Positions 1-7,776 of a stretch of 11,347 nt of DNA are shown one piece after another. The notes below the pieces were generated by a model. That model saw nothing but the letters and a program-made list of their open reading frames with translations, did no database searches and had not been told where the DNA came from. The stretch is from Cephalothrix simula (taxonomy: Eukaryota; Nemertea; Palaeonemertea; Archinemertea; Cephalotrichidae). Made by a program: the position numbers and the translations under genes. The stretch is from assembly GCA_035591015.1 (NCBI GenBank), contig JAXIUW010203954.1, forward strand, positions 1 through 11,347. The letters run 5' to 3'. Each line of letters opens with the position of its first letter. Position 1 is the first letter of the stretch.

Positions 1-8
1 GGCCCCCC

Positions 9-26
9 CTTCAAAAATAGGGTTAA
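9..26 (+). repeat. Left copy of an 18-bp inverted repeat shared by both window ends
   Basis: Bases 9-26 (CTTCAAAAATAGGGTTAA) are the exact reverse complement of 11283-11300. A C-run (3-9) precedes this copy, and a G-run (11328-11339) lies about 28 bases outside the other. This suggests two oppositely oriented copies of one dispersed repeat family. Terminal inverted repeats of a single element about 11.3 kb long are also formally possible, but two ordinary genes lie between them, which makes that unlikely. Confidence 0.55.
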
Positions 27-261
27 TATAGATTAAATTACTGTGTATTTTTTATATATTTTGATGTGTTTTATAAGTATGTACAAACTTTTTTAGATAC
101 CTTTACATATTTTCTACTGTATTTTACTGTATGTTTTATGTGTTTTTATATGAATTTTACGTGTTTTGTACTCATACTTTGTTATGCATGTGTGTATACA
201 TGTACGTACTGTTTTGTGTTAATTTTTGAATATGGGTTTATCCCGAAATAAAGCACCATCA

Positions 262-436
262 TAGTACAAACAAGCCCTCGCCCTTTCCAATTTGTACAGT
301 TTTAGTACAAAGCACTATGTACTAATATTTTTTACTAAAAATAGGATTAGTACAATTTTAGTACGGACTAAAATCATTTTTAGTACAGACAATCGTAATG
401 GAAAAATATCTACTAGTGTGTACTAAAAATGTACTA
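262..436. repeat. TAGTAC/GTACTA cluster with 13-bp inverted repeat
   Basis: TAGTAC occurs at 262, 303, 348, 359 and 381, and its reverse complement GTACTA at 319, 420 and 431: eight copies in 175 bases. Bases 375-387 (CATTTTTAGTACA) and 419-431 are perfect reverse complements with a 31-base loop. The pattern resembles the edge or core of a small non-autonomous foldback or MITE-like element. No target-site duplication or transposase was seen, so the class is open. Confidence 0.5.
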
Positions 437-1064
437 ATTTTCCCCAAATCGTTAAAGTTGGACCAAAACTAGCTACAATAGGTTTCGCATAGCAAGATAA
501 CTACGCGAATATTGGGTCCTTTAGTATACGAGTGATCCATGATGTCGGATAATTTTTTATCTACTTTCAAAATACAATTTGTATGTGTAGGGTTCAGGGG
601 TTCCTCTGCCATTGCTACATGGATTCGAACTACAGTTTTATTTAGTACACGCTTCCGATCTCATTTGAAGCCCTTTTTCGACCCGAAATATTCAATCAAG
701 TTAAAATGTGTCATACACCATTCAACAGCCCATGCTTTCAACTTTCTAGAAATGTATAAATTGTCCTCGTTTTGAGAAAATCCAAATCCCCGCAAACAAA
801 TACTCTGGAATTTACTGGCAATAAAAACGGGCGCGAAAACAAAACTATGGCCGCCGATTCGTATGAAATATTTTTTTCGTGAATGGCGTTATAAATAACT
901 TTCATGCTGTGCACGATTTGTCATATATTTCTATCAACAACATATCCAAATGGCAGCTGGAATTTTTTATATTTGAAAATTTGACTGGGTCCTTTCTACG
1001 AAACTAATCCAACTGTATTCTGAATCCACATGTTTACGGAGAGACCACAAAGGACCGTTTTCTG

Positions 1065-1092
1065 GCGCCTCATCCAAATTTTCCATCCATTA
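1065..1092 (+). repeat. Fragment resembling the end of the 4436-4610 repeat
   Basis: The segment reads GCGCCTC, a few variable bases, then AATTTTCCATCCATTA. It closely matches 4579-4607 (GTGCCTC, then AATTTTTCCATCCATTT). The shared order of words suggests a short remnant of the same dispersed family, lying just downstream of the 1117-1288 exon on that gene's strand. Confidence 0.4.
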
Positions 1093-1116
1093 CGGTACGG
1101 TAAATTTACTACTTAC

Positions 1117-1288
1117 ATGAATGAAGTTGAATAGTGTAGCTTTAAGAATACATTGAACACTTGCGATTTCTTCATAACATGTTCTCTGGGGCCTTACGTT
1201 AGGTAGATCAGAATATGTTAAAACCCTGTATTCACTTTCAAGTTCTGCTTTTGTATCGGGTAGAGACACCAAGCCACTACGATTTGAC
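1117..1288 (-). CDS. Internal coding exon of an unrecognised minus-strand gene (third of three)
   Basis: The minus strand reads TTTCATTTTTAG, then 172 exon bases, then the donor GTAAGT (1116-1111). One base (G) completes the Lys codon begun in the preceding exon, then 57 codons follow and the exon ends in phase 0. The peptide starts SNRSGLVSLPDTKAELE, includes a YSDLPNVRPQRTCYEE stretch, and ends LFNFIH. It has two Cys and no transmembrane run. The composition is mixed and protein-like, unlike the low-complexity frames nearby. The entry phase (2) matches the exit phase of the exon at 3427-3324 exactly, which is strong support for both. I do not recognise the family. The 3' part of the gene is missing or beyond the left edge, and the intron before this exon is 2035 bp. 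Confidence 0.72.
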
Positions 1289-1337
1289 CTAAAAATGAAA
1301 TTTAATCTTACAAAAAGGTAACATAACAAAGTTAAAA

Positions 1338-1364
1338 AGAGTTTCCACCTGAAGTGGAAACTCT
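1338..1364. repeat. Perfect 11-bp hairpin followed by a direct repeat
   Basis: Bases 1338-1348 (AGAGTTTCCAC) and 1354-1364 (GTGGAAACTCT) are perfect reverse complements around a 5-base loop. The right arm is then repeated almost exactly as GGTGGAAACTCTGA at 1369-1382. It lies in the intron between minus-strand exons, 50 bases upstream of the 1288 exon edge. It may be the remains of a small foldback element; a function in splicing is speculative. Confidence 0.6.
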
Positions 1365-1483
1365 GAAGGTGGAAACTCTGATGGTTACTCCTGATGATCT
1401 CCTCACCAAGTCTACGTTTACATTACCCATCGTTTTTTAAAGCTTACATTCTTTACACTTGGCTACCGGAATGTACTTAGGAC

Positions 1484-1786
1484 TATGAAATGAAATGAAA
1501 TGTCATCGACTTTCGCTATTACCTATATACCGCAAGAGTCGGGGGTTTTTACCCCAGAGGGGAGGGGCCACTGCAAGCCCATATGAAGTGCACTGAGCTC
1601 TTCGGGCGCTTTCGCAGTTCCTAGTCCCCGCTCCACTTTTTTAATGCTGACCGAGCTACCCAGCATGTGCCTCTCGCGATCTGCCGAAGGTAAGACTCGA
1701 ACTCACGGAAGCCATGACGAAAGGATTTTATGACGTCATGACCTACGTCTAGTGCGCCTTTAACCACTCGGCCATCCAGGCAGACA
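1484..1786 (-). mobile_element. tRNA-derived SINE (Ser/Leu-type head), minus strand
   Basis: On the minus strand a tRNA-like head spans about 1781-1683. It has an A box TGGCCGAGTGG (1774-1764) inside a D-arm GCCGAGTGGTTAAAGGC, as in Ser or Leu tRNAs, and a B box GAGTTCGAGTC (1704-1694) with a T-stem that pairs GTGAG/CTTAC. The acceptor stem pairs only in part (GCC with GGC) and the anticodon arm is degenerate, so this is not a working tRNA gene. A tRNA-unrelated body of about 180 bases follows and ends in a short-repeat tail, (TGAAA)3 at 1486-1500 on the plus strand. Head, body and simple-repeat tail are the standard SINE layout, moved by a partner LINE. I could not find a clear target-site duplication. 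It sits in the intron of the minus-strand gene in the same orientation as that gene. Confidence 0.8.
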
Positions 1787-2239
1787 AGATTTTGGATTAA
1801 CAATAAAAACGATACTGTACGGATCTGGTAGATGTAGGTGCAGGTGTGGGCGTTTCCCCTCCGTACGTACATTTATGGTCAAATGTAGACTATTGTTAAA
1901 TAACATCGTTATTTATGTGTATTCAATTCATTTACTAGCTATTCATCCCACTCAATTTTTCTGTCTCAAAATCTACTTTTCCACCTTTTTCATAAGTTTT
2001 AATTTTTCTCATGTCTCCCATAAACTAACATTTTAGAAGCCTTTTTTAATATTATTAAATGAAGGTGGATATAAGTTCCGACTTAATTAATTGATCTCTT
2101 TTTCGAAGTGTTATGCATTTTGCAAGTCTTGATACCCCTTGTCGTCGCGTATCTGCATATGACATAATACGCGGCACGCGTACGGTAACCGTCAAGTTAC
2201 ACATTAAAAAGAATATACCTTTTTTGAATCCGTATTCCT

Positions 2240-3110
2240 CAAGTGGCGCAAAGCGTATCCGTGAATTGTAAATAAATTTACTAAAGGCCTAGATGTACAT
2301 AAATTCGCTAACCTTTAAGAATACGCGAATCGCATTTCAAAACTTACGTACGCAGCATGTTAATTATCCTTATTTTAAAGAATACGCGAATCACGATTCG
2401 GCAAGTCGCATATACGAAAGAAGCTGGATACGGGAGTTATTTTAAAGAATTCGCGAATCGCGTATCCGTAAATTGTAAAATTAGCCCAAGGCCTAGATGT
2501 ACATGTACATTCGCAGGACGTGTATCCGTGAGCTGTCAAATTTGACCAAGGCCTGTATGTAAATCTGCAATCAAGTAGCTGTACATTGGAGTACGAGTAC
2601 GTGACTAGTGCACTGGGATGTTGTGTATTGTAAAATTTGACCGAGACCTTTCTGTATCTCTGCAAGCCGGAAATCGTGGATCTGCACATTTGAGAATACG
2701 CGACTCCTGGTGATTCCCATACCGAATTATTCGCGCATTCATTTGTCGCGTATATCTGTGTCTTTGATCAAGGCATAAGATACAAATGTACGTGCATTTG
2801 CAAATCGTGAATCGCGTCACCACACATTAGAGAATACGCCTAAACGAAGCTCGCGTATCCACAAGTTATAAAATTTGGTAGTCGCGCATCTGGAAGTCAC
2901 ACATCCGTAAGTTGATCAAGGCCTAGATGTACATTCGAAAGACACGAAACGTGTATTCGCACATTAGAGAATACGAGACAGCGATTCGCGGTTTTGCGAT
3001 ACGTTATTCACGGTTCCGCAATCTACGGACAGTCGAGAAAACGCGACATGCGATTCGCTGTTTCGCAAATCGTAATCTGCGAATGTACTGTAAAACTTGC
3101 AATTTGCAAA
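2240..3110. repeat. CpG-rich degenerate repeat array
   Basis: The region is built from diverged copies of a few words. One is GCGTATCCGTAAATTGTAAA followed by AAGGCCTAGATGTACAT (the latter at 2284, 2488 and 2918, with variants near 2548 and 2644). Another is GAATACGCGAATCGCG in several variants between 2320 and 2460 and near 2694 and 2831. Near the right end a subrepeat resembling GATTCGCGGTTTTGCGAT recurs at about 2983, 3005 and 3052. Spacing is irregular, so this is an eroded satellite or a nested array rather than a clean tandem repeat. CpG is far more frequent than in the surrounding AT-rich DNA. Open frames on both strands here are repeat by-products. It lies in the 2.0-kb intron of the minus-strand gene. 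Confidence 0.7.
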
Positions 3111-3323
3111 ATGCAAAAAAACCCCAGATCCGCTGACGTGTAACTACATGTAATGTTTTATGTGAAAAAATACCACACCATCGTATATCCCTCTGATATC
3201 AAAAGCAATAAATGTCCTCCCTCAATATACAATATTTTATACAAAAAGGTCTAACATTCCTATGGACAATGATCCCTGTCACACCGGTGTTTAATACGTT
3301 ATCTGTAACATATTTCAACTTAC

Positions 3324-3427
3324 TTGAATTTATCCCAAAGGTAATCAAAAAGAGATCTAAATGCATCAATAGATTTTTCTTTTTCCGCTGAGGTGTACAT
3401 TTGAGTCGTAAAGTTTTCAACAATGTA
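3324..3427 (-). CDS. Internal coding exon of an unrecognised minus-strand gene (second of three)
   Basis: The minus strand reads TTATATTTTTCAG, then 104 exon bases, then the donor GTAAGT (3323-3318). The exon enters in phase 0 and leaves in phase 2: 34 codons plus AA. The peptide begins YIVENFTTQMYTSAEKEK, continues SIDAFRSLFDYLWDKF, and its last codon is completed to Lys by the next exon. It is rich in charged and aromatic residues, with a likely amphipathic helix over SIDAFRSLFDYLWDKF. The preceding exon ends in phase 0, which fits. I do not recognise the protein. The 76-bp intron to the upstream exon is short, as is common in invertebrate genes. Confidence 0.75.
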
Positions 3428-3503
3428 CTGAAAAATATAACAATAAAATCAGAATAAAACCACAACATGCATCAGGGAGACATTTTTGTTTCGCCTAACT
3501 CAC

Positions 3504-3620
3504 CTGATCTTGAAGCGCCTCACCAACTAATACCTTGAGATTCACAACGTTTTGCGGTATTTTGAAAAGGTATAGATGGCGACGTGCGGTATGCTTAGAA
3601 CTTTTTGTTGACCTTGCAAC
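3504..3620 (-). CDS. Internal coding exon of an unrecognised minus-strand gene (first of three seen)
   Basis: The minus strand reads TTTCAATTTTCAG, then 117 bases (39 codons, phase 0 at both ends), then the donor GTGAGT (3503-3498). The peptide starts VARSTKSSKHTARRHLYLF, basic at first, and continues KIPQNVVNLKVLVGEALQDQ. Joined to the two downstream exons it gives 131 residues without a stop. There is no start codon, so the 5' end of the gene lies further right, past 3620; I could not find an upstream exon before 5340. The basic stretch could be a nucleic-acid or membrane contact, but that is only inference. Three well-formed acceptors and donors with matching phases make a real gene more likely than chance or a processed pseudogene. 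Confidence 0.75.
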
Positions 3621-4041
3621 CTGAAAATTGAAACTTGATTTTAAATATATAATCATCCTAAAAACAGGATAAATGTTCCCCCCTCGCATTTACCCTGAAA
3701 TGACCTATACCAGAACATGTTCTGAACACGTTCGATCGTGATGCTATTAAGTATTCATATACATGTATGTCATACATATTCAATTCAAGCAATAAAAATA
3801 TTGCCGGTTCTGGATTATTTTTTCCAAGGCTCATGTGATCATATGACCTTTGACTGACCCCCACGGGACACCTGATATTATTAAGAACCCAAGATTGCGT
3901 CATAGTCGGGTTTCCCAGGGAGTATACCTGGAAGTGACGTATAACTTTAGTTTTTTGACGGTTTTCGGTCGAGAATTATGTGTAGATTCCAAATCCGTCG
4001 TATGCCACCTTGGCATACTTGAGCAAATACCGAAATTTAAG

Positions 4042-4330
4042 AAAATCCAAGATGGCGGCCAGGTTACTTCCGGGTTTTTCATATCTCCCTTAGAGATTTC
4101 AAAATTAAAATTGTAAGGGTCATCTAGGGGGTTTTGGGGGTCGCTAAATCGATTAGCAAACCTTCCCATGACCTTCAAAATCCAAAATGGCGGCCAAGGC
4201 ATCACAGAAATTTTTGAGAATTGCTTTAAAAAGCAAATATTTGATTTACGAAGAGTGTTAAGGGGTTTTGTGGGTCGCTAGATTTATTGGTGTCATTTGG
4301 TATGCTTGATATGCCAAACAGCTTATTGTA
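4042..4330 (+). repeat. Two copies of a 135-bp unit with ATGGCGGCC cores
   Basis: AAAATCCAAGATGGCGGCC at 4042-4060 recurs as AAAATCCAAAATGGCGGCC at 4177-4195, a shift of 135. GGGTTTT followed by GGGTCGCTAAATCGATT near 4129-4154 recurs as GGGTTTTGTGGGTCGCTAGA near 4263 (shift 134). The units have diverged elsewhere. Related words upstream (TATGCCACCTTGGCATACTTG near 4000, echoed as GGTATGCTTGATATGCC near 4300) suggest the element starts before 4042, perhaps near 3835. This looks like a dispersed non-autonomous element with internal duplication; no coding domain is visible. A 6-bp hairpin (TCCGAC/GTCGGA, 4372-4391) follows it. Confidence 0.65.
4049..4060 (+). promoter_or_regulatory. YY1-like motif AAGATGGCGGCC inside the repeat
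   Basis: AAGATGGCGGC is the well-known strong form of the animal YY1 binding site. It occurs exactly at 4049-4059, with a one-base variant at 4184-4195 in the second repeat unit. It lies about 1.3 kb upstream of the plus-strand start codon. Because it is part of a repeat, use as a promoter element for the neighbouring gene is only a possibility. Confidence 0.3.
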
Positions 4331-4435
4331 GATAGTTTTGGCCTAACCAAACCCCTCAACATCCGACCATTAAAAGTCGGACTTAAAAGAATATTTTGGA
4401 ATTTTTCGCACATATTGCGCCACAAATCCCCACCA

Positions 4436-4610
4436 GGTGAGGTGAATTTAACCCCCCCCCCACCTATAGTGTGTTTCTAGTACTTTCCATGACCTTTCCA
4501 AAATGTTTAGGGTTAAGGGGTTCCGATGCCCCTTCTAGGAGATCTAGACGGGGGGGGGCGAAATTTTTACATTTCACGGTGCCTCTCTTCCAATTTTTCC
4601 ATCCATTTAT
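4436..4610 (+). repeat. Dispersed repeat with C10 and G9 runs
   Basis: The order of words is GGTGAGGTGAATTTAACC, a C-run (4452-4461), TTTCCATGACCTTTCCAAAA (4484-4503), TAGGGTTAAGGGG, a G-run (4550-4558), and GTGCCTC then TTTTTCCATCCATTT. The first three words recur in the same order on the minus strand at 10014-9922, and the last recurs at 1065-1092. Shared order at several sites marks this as a multi-copy family. Its class cannot be told from the sequence. Confidence 0.6.
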
Positions 4611-5339
4611 TTAGATTTATGATTATATCATTTCTTGGAACGAACCTTTTTTTCAATACTAGACTTTCAAAATCCATGAATTGATGTAATCACTGATTCT
4701 GTAAGTAAAAAAAACCCATATTAGAAAATAATTTAACTTAAATGAGAAAATAGATTTAAATGTTTACAAAAAAGTAAAAGAGGTGTTTATTATCATTAAA
4801 ATCTACAACATTCACACTTTCAATGAATAACTTTACAGACACGGTGTCACTATTGGTGTATTTCAATTACAATGTTTTCTTTTTCTAATTCATAAGCACC
4901 CATTCAAGTGGCTTGTCGAAAATGTTTATGATCAATTCATAAACACTTTAAACTGACTTTTAGTAATAATTCATAAATGAATAGTACTAAGTCTTCAATA
5001 CAAATTTCGACAACCATTCATTAGGATCCCTTCGGGCATTTTTCAAACCTATAATGATCTTTCTTACGCTCGGTTTAATTCAGTTTAAGATATTCGCCGG
5101 GACCCCCTCATTTCCATCAAAATTTGAGATCATTTCTAACGCTTAAATTTCTTCGAAGATGCAATGTATCTCATAATCTCGGATGTCTTTTGAAAAATTG
5201 ACTATATCGATTATTTTTTCATCTTGGGAATTAATTACCTTATTTCAAAGAAATCTGACACTAGTAATTTGAAAAAGGATGATCTTATGATTTTAATTTT
5301 CAAATTTCTTATGCATGGATATGTTCTTCAAATTCGCAA

Positions 5340-5802
5340 ATGTATTTTTGTGTTCGGAGTGTTTCGCTTATTTTTATTTTCGGAATTATCTCCTCTAGTT
5401 TTGGATGCTTTGTTCTTTTAAATGGCTGGGAACCAGTAGGGATAGAAGAAAGAACCAAAAAAGCAGACATCATTGTTTCCGCTTACACAATCAAGGCTTT
5501 TAAAAATAACAGGACAAGAGCTGGAACTTACACAAGCCGATTTAAAATTCTTTCAGTTTTTAAGGGAAAAAGTAAATTAAAAGATGTAAAGCCAATAGTA
5601 AGTGACAGAAATGTTCCTAACCTATATGATATAACTAATTTTGGATATAAAAGGAAGTGCTATTCTGATGTCACAGAAGGAACAACATATATTTTGTTTT
5701 TAACAATTTACAAAGGGCAATTAACTGCAAAATATGATGATATTTTTGGAGCTGCTGATTTATATAATGCTGCTAATATTGCAGCAATCAAAGAAATGTT
5801 TG
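5340..5802 (+). CDS. Secreted NTR/NtA-like domain protein, first coding exon
   Basis: The exon encodes 154 codons plus one base and ends at a strong donor (G|GTAAGT, 5803) in phase 1. Residues 1-22 form a signal peptide: short basic start (MYFCVR), then a hydrophobic run SVSLIFIFGII, then SSSFG, with cleavage probably just before Cys23. Residues about 35-139 resemble the OB-fold NTR/agrin-NtA class: EERTKKADIIVSAY, a beta-strand GTYTSRFKILSVFKGK, then the NFGYKRKCYSD and GTTYILFLTI segments. Cys23 and Cys107 are the likely disulfide pair, and N57-R-T is a possible N-glycosylation site. The domain match comes from pattern and length only. The start is the first in-frame ATG after a stop at 5280; its context is weak, and other ATGs in another frame lie just upstream. 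The thrombospondin repeat exon at 10443 joins in the same phase. Confidence 0.8.
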
Positions 5803-6270
5803 GTAAGTCAAATTTTCGGAAAATACATGAAATTTGAAAAATATAATCAAAACAATGTTCAAAAAATAATACATGTAAGTTCAGATTCTGACCTTTATGA
5901 GCCAAATAATTAGTAAAAAAAGACAATGATCATCGATTTTTGCATACACATAATGAAACCAAAATTTTAAAAGCTTTCCAGTTACAATGTAGTTTCGTTA
6001 AAGAAACATGATATAATGCTTGGAGAAAAACAACAGAAATGCATTTGCTGCGAGGGGATGTTTTACCGGTTTGCATGTGTAAATATCTAATTTCCATCAA
6101 CTTTTGCGATATTTTTAGAATAAAACGATAAGCCTTACTCTTTTAGGGTTTAAAAGTTAGTGAACAAAATTTTAAAAGAAAATAAAACAATGGCTGCACA
6201 CTTTTCCCCGAAAGAAATTTTCAATGATGTCACGAGATGCGTCGACAATGCATATATAAGTAAGAGTTAT

Positions 6271-6315
6271 AGCATGGTGCCCAACTGCCTCAAATGGGCA
6301 CCCAAAAGCCATGCT
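6271..6315. repeat. Compound hairpin
   Basis: AGCATGG (6271-6277) pairs with CCATGCT (6309-6315). The inner arm GGTGCCCA (6276-6283) pairs perfectly with TGGGCACC (6295-6302), leaving an 11-base loop. The two stems share two bases, so either one 13-bp stem with a bulge or an 8-bp inner stem can form. A short open frame over this region (6160-6387) has no coding character. An 8-bp-arm inverted repeat CAAATGTA/TACATTTG follows at 6337-6358. Confidence 0.55.
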
Positions 6316-6768
6316 GTAACTGAATTATTACAATATCAAATGTATATATGTACATTTGACAATATGTATACCGGCCTTCATGCCTAAATATCGCTTTTTT
6401 AATCTCCACAAAATCGGTAACAATGTAGTAGATGCGTATATAAATATGGCCAAACTGCCAAACTCGTAGAAAAGTGGTCAGTAGAGGATTTCTTGATCCT
6501 AAGTTGCACTTGGTTCTACCTTGGGCAATTCATCAGATCAGTCTTGTAATTAATGAAATTTTTACGCTTATGAGTTTTCTAATCACTTATAGACTACATT
6601 ACTGAATGTAAATCTCAAAACAGTAAACAGTTTATTTCTTACAAAATTTTTGTTCTTAATTCAGGACGAGTTCTTGATAGTCTTTCAAATATTTTAATAA
6701 ATAGACTGATGGTAACCTGGTAGCAAGATTCTTTGGGAGACTTAAGACTAAGTTTTCCTTAACCTCAG

Positions 6769-6800
6769 TTAGTTAAACCATAAACCAATGGTTAAACTAA
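6769..6800. repeat. 13-bp inverted repeat, one mismatch
   Basis: TTAGTTAAACCAT (6769-6781) and ATGGTTAAACTAA (6788-6800) are reverse complements apart from one base pair, around a 6-base loop. It could be a foldback fragment in the intron; no function is evident. Confidence 0.5.
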
Positions 6801-7383
6801 TAATTTAATTTTGAAAAATTTATAAATTGGCTTAGTCAATTTTTTTACGCTGTTATAACAGTAAAAATAATATATTTTTCTAGAAGCCCATGCACGATTT
6901 TGGCCACCTATTGCTTTAATAAGGCCTTAGCTCTTAGATAAACCGTTGTAGCGTCGCCTCCTAGTCCGACCCTATCATTATTTATAAATATTCATTTTCG
7001 AATTTATGCGTAATTATATGTTACATTTTTATGGACAATGTTTGCTTCAAGATATGCTATTGTAGGTGCCGGTGCCTATTCATAAAAATTCCATTACGTA
7101 TTTCAAATTTTTGGCTTGGATGTGTAAATACGTTTAAACATTAAAAAAAACTTAAATTACCTATTTTCATGCCACTTTACGGAGTGGAATACAGTGCAAA
7201 AATCCCACTTTTAACACATGGGGTTCTTTTAATTTAAATCTATGGGGTGTGGAGAACTCCGAAAATTTCATGCGGATTCATGGACTCTTTTTGGATTCCT
7301 TGATTGATTTCTGGAACGAATCCTGAATTTTTACAAGACTCTTCTAGAGTCATGAAATTCAATGTACCTGGTTGCAAACTACA

Positions 7384-7434
7384 GATTAATACATAAAAAG
7401 TAAGAGGGCCCTAGCTTCCCGCGTTTGTCACTTT
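7384..7434 (+). repeat. Left copy of a 51-52-nt direct repeat flanking the minisatellite
   Basis: This segment (GATTAATACATAA, then GAGGGCCCTAGCTTCCCGCG, then TTTGTCACTTT) recurs at 7686-7737 with a few substitutions and one indel. The shift is 302 bases. Each copy is followed by a 23-bp-type unit, so the whole block behaves as the start of a higher-order duplication. Confidence 0.65.
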
Positions 7435-7448
7435 TACAAAAATTTAAG

Positions 7449-7680
7449 TGTCCCGGACCTCTTAGGGACACGTCCCTGACCCAATTTGAGGCACACTGCC
7501 CCTGACCTCTGAGGAAGGCTGTCCCTGACCTCTGAGGAACACTGTCGCTGACCTCTTAGGAACAATGTCCCTAGCCTCTTACGAACACTGTCCCTGACCT
7601 CTTAGGGACACTGCGATTGAACACTTAGGGACACTGTCACTGACCTCTAAGGGACATCGCCCGTGACCTCTCAAGGGCAC
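7449..7680 (+). repeat. 23-bp minisatellite, about 10 units
   Basis: Units start at 7497, 7520, 7543, 7566, 7589, 7612, 7635 and 7658, exactly 23 bases apart, with two more diverged units at 7449 and 7471. A typical unit is TGTCCCTGACCTC followed by TTAGGGACAC. The ends TGTCCC and GGGACA are reverse complements, so each full unit is a quasi-palindrome that can fold into a 6-bp hairpin. Units differ by point changes rather than length over the last eight copies. One further unit is at 7738-7760, with a partial unit at 7761-7776, just after the second flanking repeat. It is intronic, and open frames across it are by-products. Confidence 0.88.
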
Positions 7681-7685
7681 TCTCC

Positions 7686-7776
7686 GATTATATACATAAG
7701 AATTCAGAGGGTACTAGCTTCCCACGTTTGTCGCTTTCATCCCTGACCTTTTTGGGACACTGCCTCTCAGGGATAC
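7686..7776 (+). repeat. Right flanking direct repeat plus extra minisatellite units
   Basis: Bases 7686-7737 match 7384-7434. They are followed by one complete 23-bp unit (7738-7760, CATCCCTGACC then GGGACAC) and a shortened unit (7761-7776). This shows that the minisatellite and its left flank were duplicated together, or that the family spreads as a block. Confidence 0.65.

Larger units (their letters stand above)
1..1116. other. AT-rich non-coding stretch, left part of window
   Basis: I see no supported exon here. The first 250 bases are very T-rich and only give low-complexity, Phe/Tyr/Cys-rich open frames. Bases 262-436 hold a dense cluster of TAGTAC/GTACTA words, listed separately. An open frame at 539-775 has neither domain character nor convincing splice sites. 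If the minus-strand gene with exons at 3620-1117 continues, its next exon would lie here or beyond the left edge, but I could not locate one with a good acceptor and open frame. Confidence 0.5.
3621..5339. other. Intergenic or intronic stretch, no supported exon
   Basis: This covers the space between the most 5' visible minus-strand exon and the start of the plus-strand gene. It contains the repeat block at about 3835-4340, the C-run/G-run element at 4436-4610, and AT-rich unique-looking sequence from about 4610 to 5280. Open frames at 3850-4116 (plus) and 3900-4205 (minus) fall inside the repeat. A donor-like GTAAGT near 4702 has no open exon before it. The plus-gene promoter should be in the right part, but no TATA box or other core element can be called with confidence. 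Confidence 0.5.

Noticed and set aside
66-251. Plus-strand open frame in T-rich DNA
   Set aside because: It is composed almost only of Phe, Tyr, Cys and Leu, reflecting a T-rich low-complexity stretch, with no domain or splice support.
1683-1781. Functional tRNA gene on the minus strand
   Set aside because: A and B boxes are present, but the acceptor stem pairs poorly, the anticodon arm is degenerate and a SINE body and tail follow.
1621-1872. Minus-strand open frame of 83 codons
   Set aside because: It is the translation of the tRNA-derived SINE head and body, not a protein gene.
2357-3136. Several open frames on both strands, 62-104 codons
   Set aside because: All lie in the CpG-rich repeat array and repeat the same words in different frames.
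3850-4205. Overlapping open frames on both strands
   Set aside because: They fall in the dispersed repeat with the 135-bp units, have no domain pattern, and the two strands shadow each other.
5224-5421. Alternative open frame overlapping the start of the NTR-like exon, also hydrophobic
   Set aside because: It ends at 5421 and leads to no domain. The 5340 frame continues into an NtA-like domain and a phase-matched TSP1 exon.
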